64,000 nt of DNA from Macrotrachela quadricornifera. Taxonomy: Eukaryota > Rotifera > Eurotatoria > Philodinida > Philodinidae. Numbering within the stretch: the first letter of the stretch is position 1; every line of letters starts with the position of its first letter. Both the position numbers and the translations under genes were made by a program. The stretch is taken from positions 249,601-313,600 of the forward strand of contig JAJEKB010021236.1 of assembly GCA_022393335.1 (NCBI GenBank), read 5' to 3'. The notes beneath the pieces were generated by a model. That model worked only from the letters and a program-made list of their open reading frames with translations, was not told where the DNA came from and searched no databases. Shown in pieces: positions 37,819 to 49,079 of this stretch.

Positions 37819-40070
37819 CGTTGAAATGATATAATTAGTATAGTGAATGTATATGAATAATAATAAGAAAAACGACACTTTATAAGTACTTAAAATACAT
37901 TCTTACACCTGTATTTTTTTCCCTTAACTACTGATAAAAACACCTACACATTAATGTAACTTAGTTTTTGATTTTGATAAGTTTCAATCTCAAGATATAA
38001 TATTGTTCTATAATATTTTATTGTATACGTTTAGAACATATTTTTATGCTTATTCTTTTAACTTCAATGAATAGATGATATCAACTGATTATGAGAAAAA
38101 TTATTATTAAAATATTCTATATAATACTACAGTACATCAGTAAACACATATTATTCTGAAAAATATTTTTTTTTATGTTGAAAATTTTTATTTTCTAATC
38201 GATATCTGGTTTGAAAAACAAATATAAACAGATCTGAGAAACATTATTAAATAAATACCTATTTTCAAAGCAAATAACTTGGTATTAATATCTTCAAAAT
38301 CTTTTTTTTTTCTTATTAATGATCTTCACTTTTATCCTTCATAATTAGATTAATTATAATGATAGGATCGATATTAAAATCATTATAATTATCTATGATA
38401 TTTAAAGTATTCTATTGTTGAATAGCAGATAAAGTTTTTAAATGATGATAATTATTTTCTTAAATAAAGAAAAATGATTATTTATTTGAATATATTGTCC
38501 CATTTTTTCGGCAATTATTCTTTTTCGTTTTACTTAATAGAAGAAAAGTAAATGTTATTGAATTAAAAGATAAGATAAGATAAGAATGACTCTATTCTTT
38601 CTATAATCAATATCAGTTAAATTTTTAGAATATCAGCTCTTGAAATATAAATACTTTCTATGATAAATGTATTCATTGATATAATTCAATTGAATTCATG
38701 TATAATATAATACAACCATAAATTATCACAAATAATCAAAAAATAAAATTGATAATCTTAATATTAATGATTTAAAGAAGGTAAACAACTTTTTTGTGAA
38801 AGTAAATAATAAGAATTTACTTCATTTAACACAATATCATAATTATCAATATTTTCTATTATAAGAACAAAGTAAGATAATAGTCTTATCATATATTGTA
38901 ATAAATAAGAAAGCATAAATAATACTCGTAATGAAAAGAGATACTTAATTTATATTTAATCATTGTTTGTATTTGAATTTTTTATTATTTTTATCATTAA
39001 TATCTTGAATAATCTTTTATTAGATCAGCTATTCACTATACGACATTTCATGTTTAAAAAAAAATAAATCATTAATTAATCTTTATAACATATTTTTAAA
39101 CTCAAGCACTTATACAAAAAAAAAACATCTCAAGAATTGAACAATCATTTTAGTCATTTGCTCACTAGAAATGTTTTTAATATTATTTTAAAAAATGCTA
39201 GACAATTCTCATTTCACTTAATCCCATTCAAATAAATTAAGTACAAATAAGTACATCACACAATTCAATAAAAAACAAACCAAAAATCATATTTCATATG
39301 TCATTTTAATGCTTCACATCGTATCAAAGTACTTAGAGAAATTTTATAAGAATTCTTATTTTTACAAAGATGAAAAAAGTTTTTCATATCATATACATTA
39401 TAACTTTATATTAAAATTTTCATATTTAATTAATATAATTATTTTCTTAGATTTTTCTTATATAACTCAAGTATCGAAGAAAAACATATAATTATTGATA
39501 TATGATACATCAAATATTTATTAATATTTCATTTGAAATACAACAGATTCGATCTGTTCATATTCATAAAGATACATAATTAATTCAATCTAACGTACAT
39601 GAGAAACCTATGTAATAAAAAAAAACATGATTTTACAATGTAATTTTTTTTGTGTAAAGCAAAATATTTAACTGATGAAAACCTATAAAATTCTTGTAAA
39701 TATCATATATGATTAAAGAATTTTAGTACAAAATAATCTTTATGTATTCAATCTAATATGAATGGTTCAATGATAAAATTTATCTTAGATGTCTAATATT
39801 ACCTAGGAATACTTAAAAATAATGTAATAACAACTATTAAAAATACAGAAAAATAAGAAATTACTCATAATCACATGAAAATGATTATAATCTATTATCT
39901 CTTATATTATTCTATTTTGTTTTATATTGTAAGAAAAAACTTATAGAAAGGAATGAGATATTTATGAAACCTTTGAATGTTTATCTTCTTCGTTGTTATA
40001 TAAGAAATGAGAATTTTGATTTTTTCTTTATTTAAATAAATTAAAATCATACTTGATATTGAACTATAAT
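37819..40070. other. Very AT-rich intergenic stretch
   Basis: No gene can be supported. Short ORFs (for example 39309-39491) are low-complexity. Promoters for the WAP gene (-) and the GPCR gene (+) must lie here, but no distinctive element was recognised. Confidence 0.35.
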
Positions 40071-41111
40071 ATGAATAATCAAACAGATTATTATAATAAT
40101 TCAAATTTATCTAATGGAAAATGTTTTATTAGTCAAGTACAACGTAGTATTACTATACCTATATTATTAATATTTGCTATTCCATCATTAATTTGTTTTT
40201 TATTTATATTTTATTATTTTATTAAATTACGAAAACAATTAATATATCATGGTATTAATCATCATGTTATATTACTTATATTAATTTGTGATTTTTTATT
40301 AATTTTAACTGAATTACCAATAACATTATATTATCTTGGTTTAGGAAATGTTCAAACACAAAAAATATGTATGTTTTGGATTTATTGGGATTATACACTT
40401 GAAACAACATCTTTATTTTTAACAATGTTTGCATCTATTGAACGTTATTTATTAGTATTTCTTCGAATATATATTAAAAAACATAAATTTATATTTCATT
40501 ATATTCCAATGTTTTGTACAAGTCTTTATATACCAATATTATATTTATATTTAGTTATATTATCACCATGTGCACAAAATCATCCATATGATATAAGTGC
40601 ATTTGTTTGTGGTGGTGCATGTTTTTTTTCTTATGTATATGTTAATACATATGATACAATTGTTGATACAATGTTACCATGTTTTATTATATTAATATTT
40701 AATTTATTAATTATTTTACGTGTTATTATTACTCGAAGTAGAGCTTTAAAATCAGTATCATTAATGAAAATTTTAAGAAAAAATCGACGAATGATTTTAC
40801 AATTAATAGGTATTAGTTTAATGACTTTAATAGCTTGGATGCCTTGGGTTGTTATTATTATTGCACAAAATTTTTTTCAACCATCATTTGGTGAATGGTT
40901 TATAACGTATATTCTTCATTATTTACCATATTTAACAGCATCTATATCACCATTTTTAGCAATTATTGGTTTACCAGAGATAAGAAGACATATCAATAAA
41001 AATAAGTATCAAACAAATTCTACTACGAAAATAACTGATTCAACTATACAGCAAATAACAATATCAACAATATTGAAAGATAATAAATTCATTGAGAACA
41101 CTTCCTTTTGA
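40071..41111 (+). CDS. Rhodopsin-like 7TM receptor (orphan GPCR), intronless
   Basis: I chose ATG 40071, giving 346 residues, because the open frame upstream begins only with TTG at 40053. The N-terminus carries N-glycosylation sites (NQT, NLS). Seven hydrophobic segments follow. TM1 is about 27-51, and TM3 follows the conserved extracellular C100 and ends in ERY (124-126), the DRY-type G-protein switch. TM6 contains IAWMPWVVII, a WxP-type motif, and TM7 ends PFLAIIGLPEIRRH. The tail is short and Ser/Thr-rich. Rhodopsin-family receptors signal through heterotrimeric G proteins at the plasma membrane. The ligand is unknown, and a peptide or FMRFamide-type receptor is only a guess. There is no intron, unlike the GPCR at 48034. 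Confidence 0.8.
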   Translation: MNNQTDYYNNSNLSNGKCFISQVQRSITIPILLIFAIPSLICFLFIFYYFIKLRKQLIYHGINHHVILLILICDFLLILTELPITLYYLGLGNVQTQKICMFWIYWDYTLETTSLFLTMFASIERYLLVFLRIYIKKHKFIFHYIPMFCTSLYIPILYLYLVILSPCAQNHPYDISAFVCGGACFFSYVYVNTYDTIVDTMLPCFIILIFNLLIILRVIITRSRALKSVSLMKILRKNRRMILQLIGISLMTLIAWMPWVVIIIAQNFFQPSFGEWFITYILHYLPYLTASISPFLAIIGLPEIRRHINKNKYQTNSTTKITDSTIQQITISTILKDNKFIENTSF

Positions 41112-41806
41112 TTTAAAAGATTATATTAATATTTAAGAAAAAATAGAACTAAATATTTATTATTATTTATTCGATATTGTTTCGTTTTTGTGTGATATAT
41201 ATATATAAATACATAAAATAGTTTCTTTTGATATAATTCTTTTGCTTTTTTTTCTTACAGAAAATGATTATTTAGATTTGAACAATTATTTTTACATATG
41301 TAACACTGCTTGTTCTTAAAATGATTTTATCTTCAAAAGATTAAAGTATTAATCCTGGATAGTATTTCAATAGATTTTACTGTGAATCATCTTCATTTTT
41401 ATTTCATCTGCAAGCTTTGTAGTATGCAACTTTTAAGATTTTCTAATTAAGTTAATTAATATTATGAAGTATATTCTCATTTCAAGTAGCTATTGTTGAA
41501 AATTATATTTCAATTAATTAATAAAAATATTAAAACACAGGTAAACACGATTGGAAATTAAAGAAAGAGAAAAACTGATTTTGCTGACTATAAAAAGTAT
41601 TGATACCAGATAATTCTTGTTATCAATATAACTTTTAGAGCTTTCCATAATTTGTTTTTGTTGCATATCTAATAGAAGATTTATGATACGTAAGACTATT
41701 TTGTTCTCTAATAATAAATATTTAAAAAAAATATTGATTCATGATTTATTTATATAAAATACATCTATTCATATGTTAACTTATAAATGAAAAAAGACAA
41801 AAAGAA
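41112..41806. other. Convergent intergenic region, GPCR and AlkD-like genes
   Basis: This holds the 3' ends of the plus-strand GPCR and the minus-strand AlkD-like gene. It is AT-rich, with no ORF or repeat that can be supported. Confidence 0.35.
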
Positions 41807-42547
41807 TTATTTACGACTACGATAATGTGTTCGTTGTTTAACTGAAAGATGTTCAACTGCATAACTAAGCATAATACGTGGCATTTGAGCAGCATGTTGA
41901 TCAAGAAATGAAGTAAGAACTTTTTTACTAATTTTTTTTCCTGTTTCACGTAACATCCATCCAATAGCTTTACGCATTAAAGGTTCAGGATCATTTAAAA
42001 GTTTTTCAGCAAGTTCAAATGTTGTTGAACCATCTTTTTGTTTAATAAAGGCAAATGTAGCAATAACAGCTGCTCGTCTTTCCCATAATTGAGAACTTGA
42101 AGCTAAATCAAAGAGTAATTGGCGAGATCGATCTTGAAGATAAGCACCTAATAAATGTTCAGCTGATGCATCCACTAAATCCCAATTATTTATTCGACCA
42201 CGTTTAAGTGCATTCACATAAAAAGCTGAAAGTTCACCACGAAGTTTATCATCACGTGTTGATGATCGACTAGCAGCAAGAAATCGATAGACTAGAATAA
42301 AGACAGCAGCTTGACGATGTTCATGAATAGAACTGTTCAAAAGACGATCAATTTCAACAAGTGGAAGATTAGAATAACGTTTTGCTACGATTCGATTAGC
42401 AGGTACACGGACACCAATAAATATATCACCTTCACCATATTCACCTTTACCGGTCTTGAAAAAACGTTGAAAAGTAAGAGCATTTTTTGGATTAGCTTGT
42501 TCAGCAAGAGCAGCTTGTACTGTTTCGGCTGTCTCGTTGTTGTTCAT
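41807..42547 (-). CDS. AlkD-like DNA alkylation-repair glycosylase, intronless
   Basis: From ATG 42547 the product is 246 residues; the frame upstream has only a TTG and then TTTCAG. It is all-helical with HEAT-like repeats, the pattern of the bacterial DNA alkylation repair family (PF08713). Family catalytic residues in Bacillus AlkD are W109, D113 and R148. Here W122 and D126 (NNWDLVDASAEHLLG) keep the i, i+4 spacing, and R157/R158 (LWERRAAV) fits the arginine. The enzyme would excise N3- and N7-alkylated bases without base flipping. Length is typical of the family (about 230-240). The gene lacks introns, contains GEYGEGDIFIGVRVP near the start as in bacterial members, and has no close animal counterpart that I know. 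Horizontal transfer is likely. It could contribute to DNA repair after desiccation damage. Confidence 0.85.
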   Translation of the reverse strand: MNNNETAETVQAALAEQANPKNALTFQRFFKTGKGEYGEGDIFIGVRVPANRIVAKRYSNLPLVEIDRLLNSSIHEHRQAAVFILVYRFLAASRSSTRDDKLRGELSAFYVNALKRGRINNWDLVDASAEHLLGAYLQDRSRQLLFDLASSSQLWERRAAVIATFAFIKQKDGSTTFELAEKLLNDPEPLMRKAIGWMLRETGKKISKKVLTSFLDQHAAQMPRIMLSYAVEHLSVKQRTHYRSRK

Positions 42548-42557
42548 CTGAAACAAA
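42548..42557 (-). promoter_or_regulatory. Acceptor-like TTTGTTTCAG directly before the AlkD-like ATG
   Basis: On the minus strand the start codon is immediately preceded by a pyrimidine-rich tract ending CAG. It is either the acceptor of a 5' UTR intron or a spliced-leader acceptor. Bdelloid rotifers are known to use spliced-leader trans-splicing. Its use here is inference. Confidence 0.4.
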
Positions 42558-43278
42558 TATAATCAATTAAAACAAATCTTTCTAGACGATCTATTGAATG
42601 AAACATACATTTTGCGTATGTATTGATTTCTGAATAATTAAAATAGAGGGTTGTCGAATCAAGTTTTGACTAAAATATTTCAGTACAGTATGAAATTGAA
42701 GCATACAGCTTTTTTTCTAGAAGATCAAGAAGAAAAGAAATTCATCCTCATCAAAAGTTTAAATCATGTTCTAATCATTTTTATTGTGTGAAGCAGGTAA
42801 ATTAAAAGATAATCATTTGAATTTTCAACATTAGAGAAACATCTTATTTACTTTTGGCATTGCTTCAGCCTAATACACTTTAGTAAAGTTTTTTTTTAAA
42901 TACTATTACAAAACAACAAAGTAACAAGTTACACAATGTATAAATACCATTATACTATCAAATAAGATGTAATAAGAGAATACATTTTTCTATTCATTAT
43001 GATCTACGTTTTTGACTAGTATCTTGCGATAATTGTTTGAAATCACTCTTGTCATGTAATAATGATTAATTACATACATACATACATACACAAAATTGTT
43101 TTCACATTCGTTTCTATTCCAACCAATGCCAATGTTGTTCAATCAAATTTATATATCTTCCTAATAACTTTGACAATATACAATTATAACAGATCTCTAG
43201 AATTTAATTGTAGATTTTTATAAGCATAACAATTTTTTATCAATTAAGGTCAAAAAACAGCATCATTTTATATAAGAG
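42558..43278. other. Upstream region of the AlkD-like gene
   Basis: No gene can be supported. A CATA microsatellite lies at about 43072-43092. The rest is AT-rich without visible structure. Confidence 0.35.
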
Positions 43279-43853
43279 AGTTCGAAGATGGCGCTAGATA
43301 CAGAGCATATCATCTCGATGTTAAATTTTTTCAAAAATATTTTACAATTATTTTGATCATATCGATAAGATAACTCGTCAAAAAATTTCGTCTCAGCATA
43401 ACTTATATCCAGCAATTCAGCAAATATATGACACCGAATCCTCAATCAGATGACTATTGTACTAATATAACAACAGGTTTTTTTCAAGATGCCAAACATA
43501 TAGCAAGATTACTCGATGATGATCCACAAAGCACATGATCTACTTTTAATGCACACCATGATATAGGAGAGAATAGATTATATTGTTATTTTATCACAAC
43601 CATTCCATATTTAATACATTTAGAAAAACATATTAACCGTTCCATCATTACCAGTATTGCCAAGACTGATATTCGAGAATTTTATTGGATTTATCTGGAG
43701 TAATATGTCCCTCAAGAATTAATACTTAATTATTAAAATAAATATGTCTTGATTGAACTTAGACTACACTTTCAAAAAACGATGTATCTTGATATTATAC
43801 AATGTATTCTACGACAATTAAATTTGTACCACTCATTAATTTCATAACATCAA
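43279..43853 (+). pseudogene. Decayed gene fragment, family not recognised
   Basis: The plus strand reads protein-like but broken: GARYRAYHLDVKFFQKYF near the start, then a frame change to QHNLYPAIQQIYDTE. Next comes DYCTNITTGFFQDAKHIARL with a stop after DDDPQST, then NAHHDIGENRLYCYFIT and TDIREFYWIYLE to about 43702. A further piece, KYVLIELRLHFQKTMYLDII, lies at about 43741-43853. Stops and shifts are spread along it. The family is not recognised. It sits just left of the 44134-45088 transposon, which may have contributed to its decay. Confidence 0.4.
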
Positions 43854-44133
43854 TATTTGTAAAAAAAAATTCCATGACATAACACATCTTTATGATACAC
43901 TATTCAATCTGTTTTATTTCTTCAACTAATTAAAGGATTGTAAAAATTCACTTTTGAGATGAGATTTTTCGATAAACAAAGTGAATCAAATGTTCCAGGA
44001 AGAGTGCGGATATGAGATTAAATAAAGTTAGCATATTATTTATAGTGATATTTTGGTTTTCATACAAAACGGCTACTTTTATAGATCTCGTTGATATTTT
44101 CTCATTAATTTATAAATAATATACAGATATATA

Positions 44134-45088
44134 CCCCTGGAAAGCAAAAGCTGGACACGGTATTTCGACTCTTTTGACACTCTGACAGCGCATCTTGGAA
44201 AAAATAACTATACCATTGGATAGCGCTTGGAGTTCTCTATCATCTTGTATATTTTTATTTTAGTTTACTTTTAAGCAATACTAAGATAAATTGAATGCAA
44301 CGAAAACACCCTCAAGTTCAGATTTCCAAAGAGGTGATTTTGTCTCCGTGACAATTTTTTAAAGTTTTTATCGCTATAGATTTACCTATTTAAGAAAGCA
44401 ATTATATATTCTGATATCGCATGAAATTCTCTATTATCCCATATATTTATCTATTGTCTTACATGTATTGGTAGAAAAATAATTTGAACACAATAAGCAT
44501 ACCATCAATTGACGAAATTTTAAAAATTTCAATATTTCTTCTAATTTTTTAATGTTTTTCCCATATTATCGTTTTAATAGAAATAAATCTTGACAAAACA
44601 AATTATATATTCTGGTAGCGCTTAAAATCCTCTATCATCCTATATATAAATATTTTGGCTTTAGTTTAATTAATAAAAACAATGCAGATTTTTAAACCTT
44701 GTCAAGTGAGAGTACTTTCATTGAGCTCAGATTATTTATCTACCAATACATGCAAGACAATAGATAAATATATGAGATGATAGAGAATTTTATGCACTAT
44801 TAGAATATATAATTATTTTCTTGAAAAGGCAATTCTGTAGCGAGACAAAATTTAAAAAACTAATTTTGATGACAATGACAAAACCACGTCTTTGGGAATC
44901 TGGACTTGAAGGTGTTTTTGTTGCATTCAATTTATCCTAGTATTGTTAAAAAACCAAACTAAAATAAAAATATACAAGATGATAGAGAACTCCAAGCGCT
45001 ATCCAATGGTATAGTTATTTTTTCTAGAATGTTCTTTTAGAGTGTCAAAAGAGTCGAAGTACCGTGTCCAGCTTTTGCTTTACAGGGG
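44134..45088. mobile_element. Near-perfect foldback transposon, 955 bp, flanked by TA
   Basis: The left end CCCCTGGAAAGCAAAAGCTG pairs with the right end, which in reverse complement reads CCCCTGTAAAGCAAAAGCTG. Pairing continues through almost the whole element to a centre near 44600. TA flanks both ends (44132-44133 and 45089-45090), as in Tc1/mariner-type insertions. Inside the arms a module around AGCGCTTGGAGTTCTCTATC recurs in diverged form near 44425 and 44616, so the arms are built from internal repeats. There is no transposase ORF, so it is non-autonomous. High arm similarity suggests a recent insertion or ongoing arm conversion. Confidence 0.85.
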
Positions 45089-47433
45089 TATATATATTAT
45101 ATTCGAAACTTAAAATTTGATTCAGATGCCTAAACAACTCAAAATGCAACAAAATTTTTGTACCTACAATCATGTAGAATAAGAAAATTAATAATTCATC
45201 GAAGTTTTCAAATGATCATTACAAAGTATACTTACTAACAGATGCGCTAGAACAAAATGGCTTATGAGTAGTTTATTAATATCTAGGACAATTTTTATTG
45301 TTTAAATTTCACTTTTCAAAAGATTTTGCCGTATAATTCTGCTCATAATGATATAACTTACTCAACCAATTATTTTTTCTTTTTAAATATAATTTATTTA
45401 AACAATAAGATTACATACGCTTGTCTTAACTTCAATTGTTTTCAAAAGTATTTTTATTTCTATAAAATGTTTGATCTTTCATCACAATACATTTAAAATT
45501 TATATTAGTGATTAATTCACGTAGGTGAAGTTAGCTTCATATTCGAATAATTCCAGCCGATATTCGTTTAGAGACATGTAACAATTGTTTCAGAGAGTTC
45601 TAGAGTAGAACTCGACAAGCTCTATCGATTGATAGTCGTATACTTTTCATAACTTTATTCAACTATTCGTGAGAAAAACTCAAAATATTCATTTTTCACT
45701 ATGTAAATCGTGATACATGATTAGTAAAACGAGCCGATATTCATTTACAAACTAGCTTTAACTGTTCTGACATGTGCTCAAATACAACATGACGAGATCT
45801 ATCGAATGGTAATTTTGGATTTTCCAAAACGCAAAGGATGTCTTCAGAAGTTACAAAATGTTAATATTTTATGAAGAGCTTGAACAGTATGTTAAAATAC
45901 AGGCAATGTACCTAAAGAGAACAGTTTTTTTCCGAAGGTTCGAGTAATTTCTTTCTTACTAAGTGATTTCTCATAATTATAAGTCATTTTTTACATTGTT
46001 GAGTGTAGAAATGTCTGCTGCATCGAATGATGCAAAAATCAGCTAATTATTTCGAAAATTGATTAAGTAATCAGTGGTAGTTTGCAATTTATTGAATTTG
46101 TTTTTATCAGGAACGCTGTTCCTGATAAGAACAACTAGAGAGAAAATACTTCTAATAAGAACACTTAATATAAAATATACATAAAAAAGTTATTGTATAA
46201 AACAATTTTGATACGTTTTTATTTAATATCAGTAAAAGATTCGAATTATTAATGACATTCAACTACACATTTCATTAATTTTATTCCGTAGACATATCTA
46301 TATTAATGCTATAGCATACCTTTTAATGGAAAATAACTGATACAGTAGTATTCACAAATTAAGTAGGGATATGCAAAGATTTCCTCTACCAACAGGAGTC
46401 ACACGACATCATACAAGGAAAATTTTGTGTCGCATGAATAATTGCTGAGAATCATTATATAATCTTAATCTTAACATTGCGACTTATTATAGATGAAGTA
46501 ATATCCATAAAGCGCTTAATTGAATAAGGATAACAATTACAACTTTTTAATTGACAAAAGAAAAGTTTGTCACTTGTACATTAAGAGTTGATTGATTTCG
46601 TATGACTAAAAACTGATCAATTCAAATTTGTTACATTCTGAAAACAAAGACGAATATGAGGTAACTTTTGTGTTTCAAGATATCGAGTTGTTTTATGCTT
46701 TTTTTGTGAAATGTTTAGCTGTGTATGAAACATTTTAGAAAGTGAGAATAGCAAGTAAAATAACTGACTGTTTATCATGCGCCATGCATTCTGTGAAACT
46801 CTATTTTTATAATTAAATTTCACTTTCTATTATTCATCTACTGATTTTAATGGAATAGAACCAAACAGATCTCATGGTTTAGTACCGGTTTATGTTTCTA
46901 AGATATTAATGGACATTTTCTTTTGAACCACTATAATTATTTTTCATTATTTAATATTCAAAATTAGATGAAGAAGTTTCTTCGACTCAATGAAGTCTTC
47001 ATTAATTCTTACCGTTTCAAATAAATGCTATACAAAATTAAATAATCACATATAATTATCAAGCACCTCGTAAGAACACAGTATCTCCTACCTTCTTAAA
47101 TAGCTTCTTAACTGTATCATATACCATTATTATGTAGGAGTATAAATAATGCATTAGAGATTGTAATATTCTTTTGAAAACATAGATAGAATAATTATAA
47201 TAAAGAATCTATCTGCTTATTTAATATAGAATCATTATTCTTTACTTAAATTAGATAGTCATCATATGAATTGCAAACAGGATACAAATTTATATGTATA
47301 TATTTGAACTTTGTTAACATTTGAAATATAAAGTAGAAATGTTTTATGTAAGTATTTAATATATATAACCATTCTATTTATAGTCATAATAAAGCAACAA
47401 GTGGAAAATTGTTGTTCAGTAAATAAGGTACTG
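45089..47433. other. Gene-poor region with weak internal repeats
   Basis: No ORF can be supported. Two diverged direct copies of about 95 bp begin near 45553 and 45731 (shared GCCGATATTC and the ATCTATCGA/CTCTATCGA block). A perfect hairpin (ATCAGGAACGCTGTTCCTGAT) lies at about 46107-46127. No gene was found on either strand. Confidence 0.35.
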
Positions 47434-47831
47434 GGAATGCAAAAATGTAGCAAATTTTTCTTTTAATTTTTTTTTACACATGGTTGGATAGAGCAGGTCA
47501 AATTGAGCAAGAAAATATGTTTGAGTTTTTTTACTCAGTGCTTTTTATAAAAAATGCGGATGTTTCCTATAGTACTCCGCAGATGAGTTTTTCTAAAAAT
47601 ATCAAGAGTTCTAATATTTTCTAAAATTTTAGAAACTTCTTGCTTTGTTGGACTTTGATTTTTTTCAGAAAAACCGAACCGCGGAGTACTATAGAAAACA
47701 TTCACATTTTTTTTTATGAAAAACACTGAGTAAAAAAACTCAAACATATATTTTCTTACTCAGTTTGACTTGCTCTATCCAACTATGTGTAAAAAAATGA
47801 AAAGAAAAATTTGCTACATTTTTCCATTGCC
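47434..47831. mobile_element. Near-perfect foldback element, about 398 bp
   Basis: The left arm begins ATGCAAAAATGTAGCAAATT and the right arm mirrors it (AATTTGCTACATTTTTCCAT). Matching blocks continue inward, including TTGGATAGAGCA, ACTCAGTG and AGTACTCCGC, to a centre near 47630. There is no ORF. It ends 200 bp upstream of the two-exon GPCR gene and could affect its promoter. Confidence 0.85.
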
Positions 47832-48033
47832 GACAACTTACATCTATTAATATAAAATTACAAAAAGTTTTAGAAAAAAATTATCTTAACATTCTTTCAG
47901 AAAAAAATTTACCTTTTACGACATTATTGTCTTATGAATTATCATACATTTAGAATGATGTTGTATTTTTAGATATTCACCATATAGTCGTTTACAAAGA
48001 AATCTAATTATAGACGCTGAAGCTATTTCGATT

Positions 48034-49079
48034 ATGTTCGATAATCAAAATCAATTAATTAGTTTTATACTCACATTAATAACACTGATCCATAGTTTAT
48101 TTGCATGTTTAATATCGTTAATTATTTTTTTTATTATTATTTATCACTTATGTTATGATCGTATGAAACGAAGAGATAAAATAACTATCCTTCTTTGTGC
48201 TAATATTTATCTATGTATTTTGATATACATGATAATATTATCATTAATGAATATTCAAACAGTATTAGGAGATTTATATGGACTAGATTTTCATTCATCA
48301 TGGTGTATATTCATTGGATATTTATCTCCTACTATTCTTTGTGTTTTGTACTATTCTTTTGTTAATCAAGTAATTATTAACTCTTTACAAAAATATTTAA
48401 TTATATATATTTGTAATATCAAATCAGAAAAATTCTTCTCTTTTTATTCTATTTATAGGCTTTCTTTCGTTTATGTCGTATTGTATATTATCAATATAGA
48501 TTACTTCAATTTCATTGGTTATATATAATTATACTTTCTATTCAATTGATTTTAGCTTCTGCTCTACTTTCTCCACTTCTTTTTTGGCATGATGTCATTT
48601 ATTTATCGAAAGAACACTATTGTTATGCTGCATTTATCAATTTTCGTGGTATACTTTGGTCTGCATTTAATTCATATGGAATTCCTGTATTCTGTTTATT
48701 TATAATCTATATTCGTATTACAATATTTATTCATCATGAAGCAAATAATCAAACACAAATAATAAGACGACGTCAAGCTCGAGATTTACTTGCTATTCAA
48801 CGTATTATTATCATTGTTAGTGTATTAATTATTCTTGGAATACCAAGCGTCGTTCTTGTGATAATATCGGCTATTAATGGTGAAGAACATCCATTGAGTT
48901 TTCGTATTACATGGCTTTCACTTTCTGTATCAATGACAGGACTTAGTGTAGCAATGGTTTTTCTGAATCCTCAATTAAAAAATATTGTTTGGAAAAGATG
49001 GCAACGAAATCAAATTGTACCTATTGGTGATGTTGCGACAAACTCAATTCAAAGAAGACACAATATTGTACATCGATGA
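48034..49079 (+). CDS. Rhodopsin-like 7TM receptor (orphan GPCR), 2 exons
   Basis: Exons are 48034-48369 and 48459-49079 (phase 0 intron of 89 nt), giving 318 residues. Seven hydrophobic segments are visible: TM1 about 8-38, TM2 after MKRRDKITILLCANIYL, and TM3 after the conserved extracellular cysteine in SSWCIFIGY, ending with RLCRIVYY in place of DRY. TM5 to TM7 follow, TM6 starting after RRRQARDLLAIQR, and TM7 contains VAMVFLNPQLKNIVW, the NPxxY-like end. The product is short and compact with no long tail. G-protein coupling at the plasma membrane is likely, and the ligand is unknown. A decayed duplicate lies at 51790-52628. Unlike the GPCR at 40071, this one keeps an intron at the TM3/DRY boundary. 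Confidence 0.8.

Noticed and set aside
40053..40070. Upstream extension of the GPCR frame
   Set aside because: It starts with TTG; the first ATG at 40071 is the more credible start.
42548..42556. N-terminal extension of the AlkD-like frame
   Set aside because: The extension begins with TTG and reads through an acceptor-like TTTCAG; ATG 42547 is preferred.
42311..42562. Plus-strand ORF opposite the AlkD-like gene
   Set aside because: Antisense shadow of a well-supported gene, with no domain.
46107..46127. Perfect palindrome ATCAGGAACGCTGTTCCTGAT as an operator or hairpin element
   Set aside because: Single occurrence in a gene-free stretch with no neighbouring gene to regulate; noted only as part of the gene-poor region.
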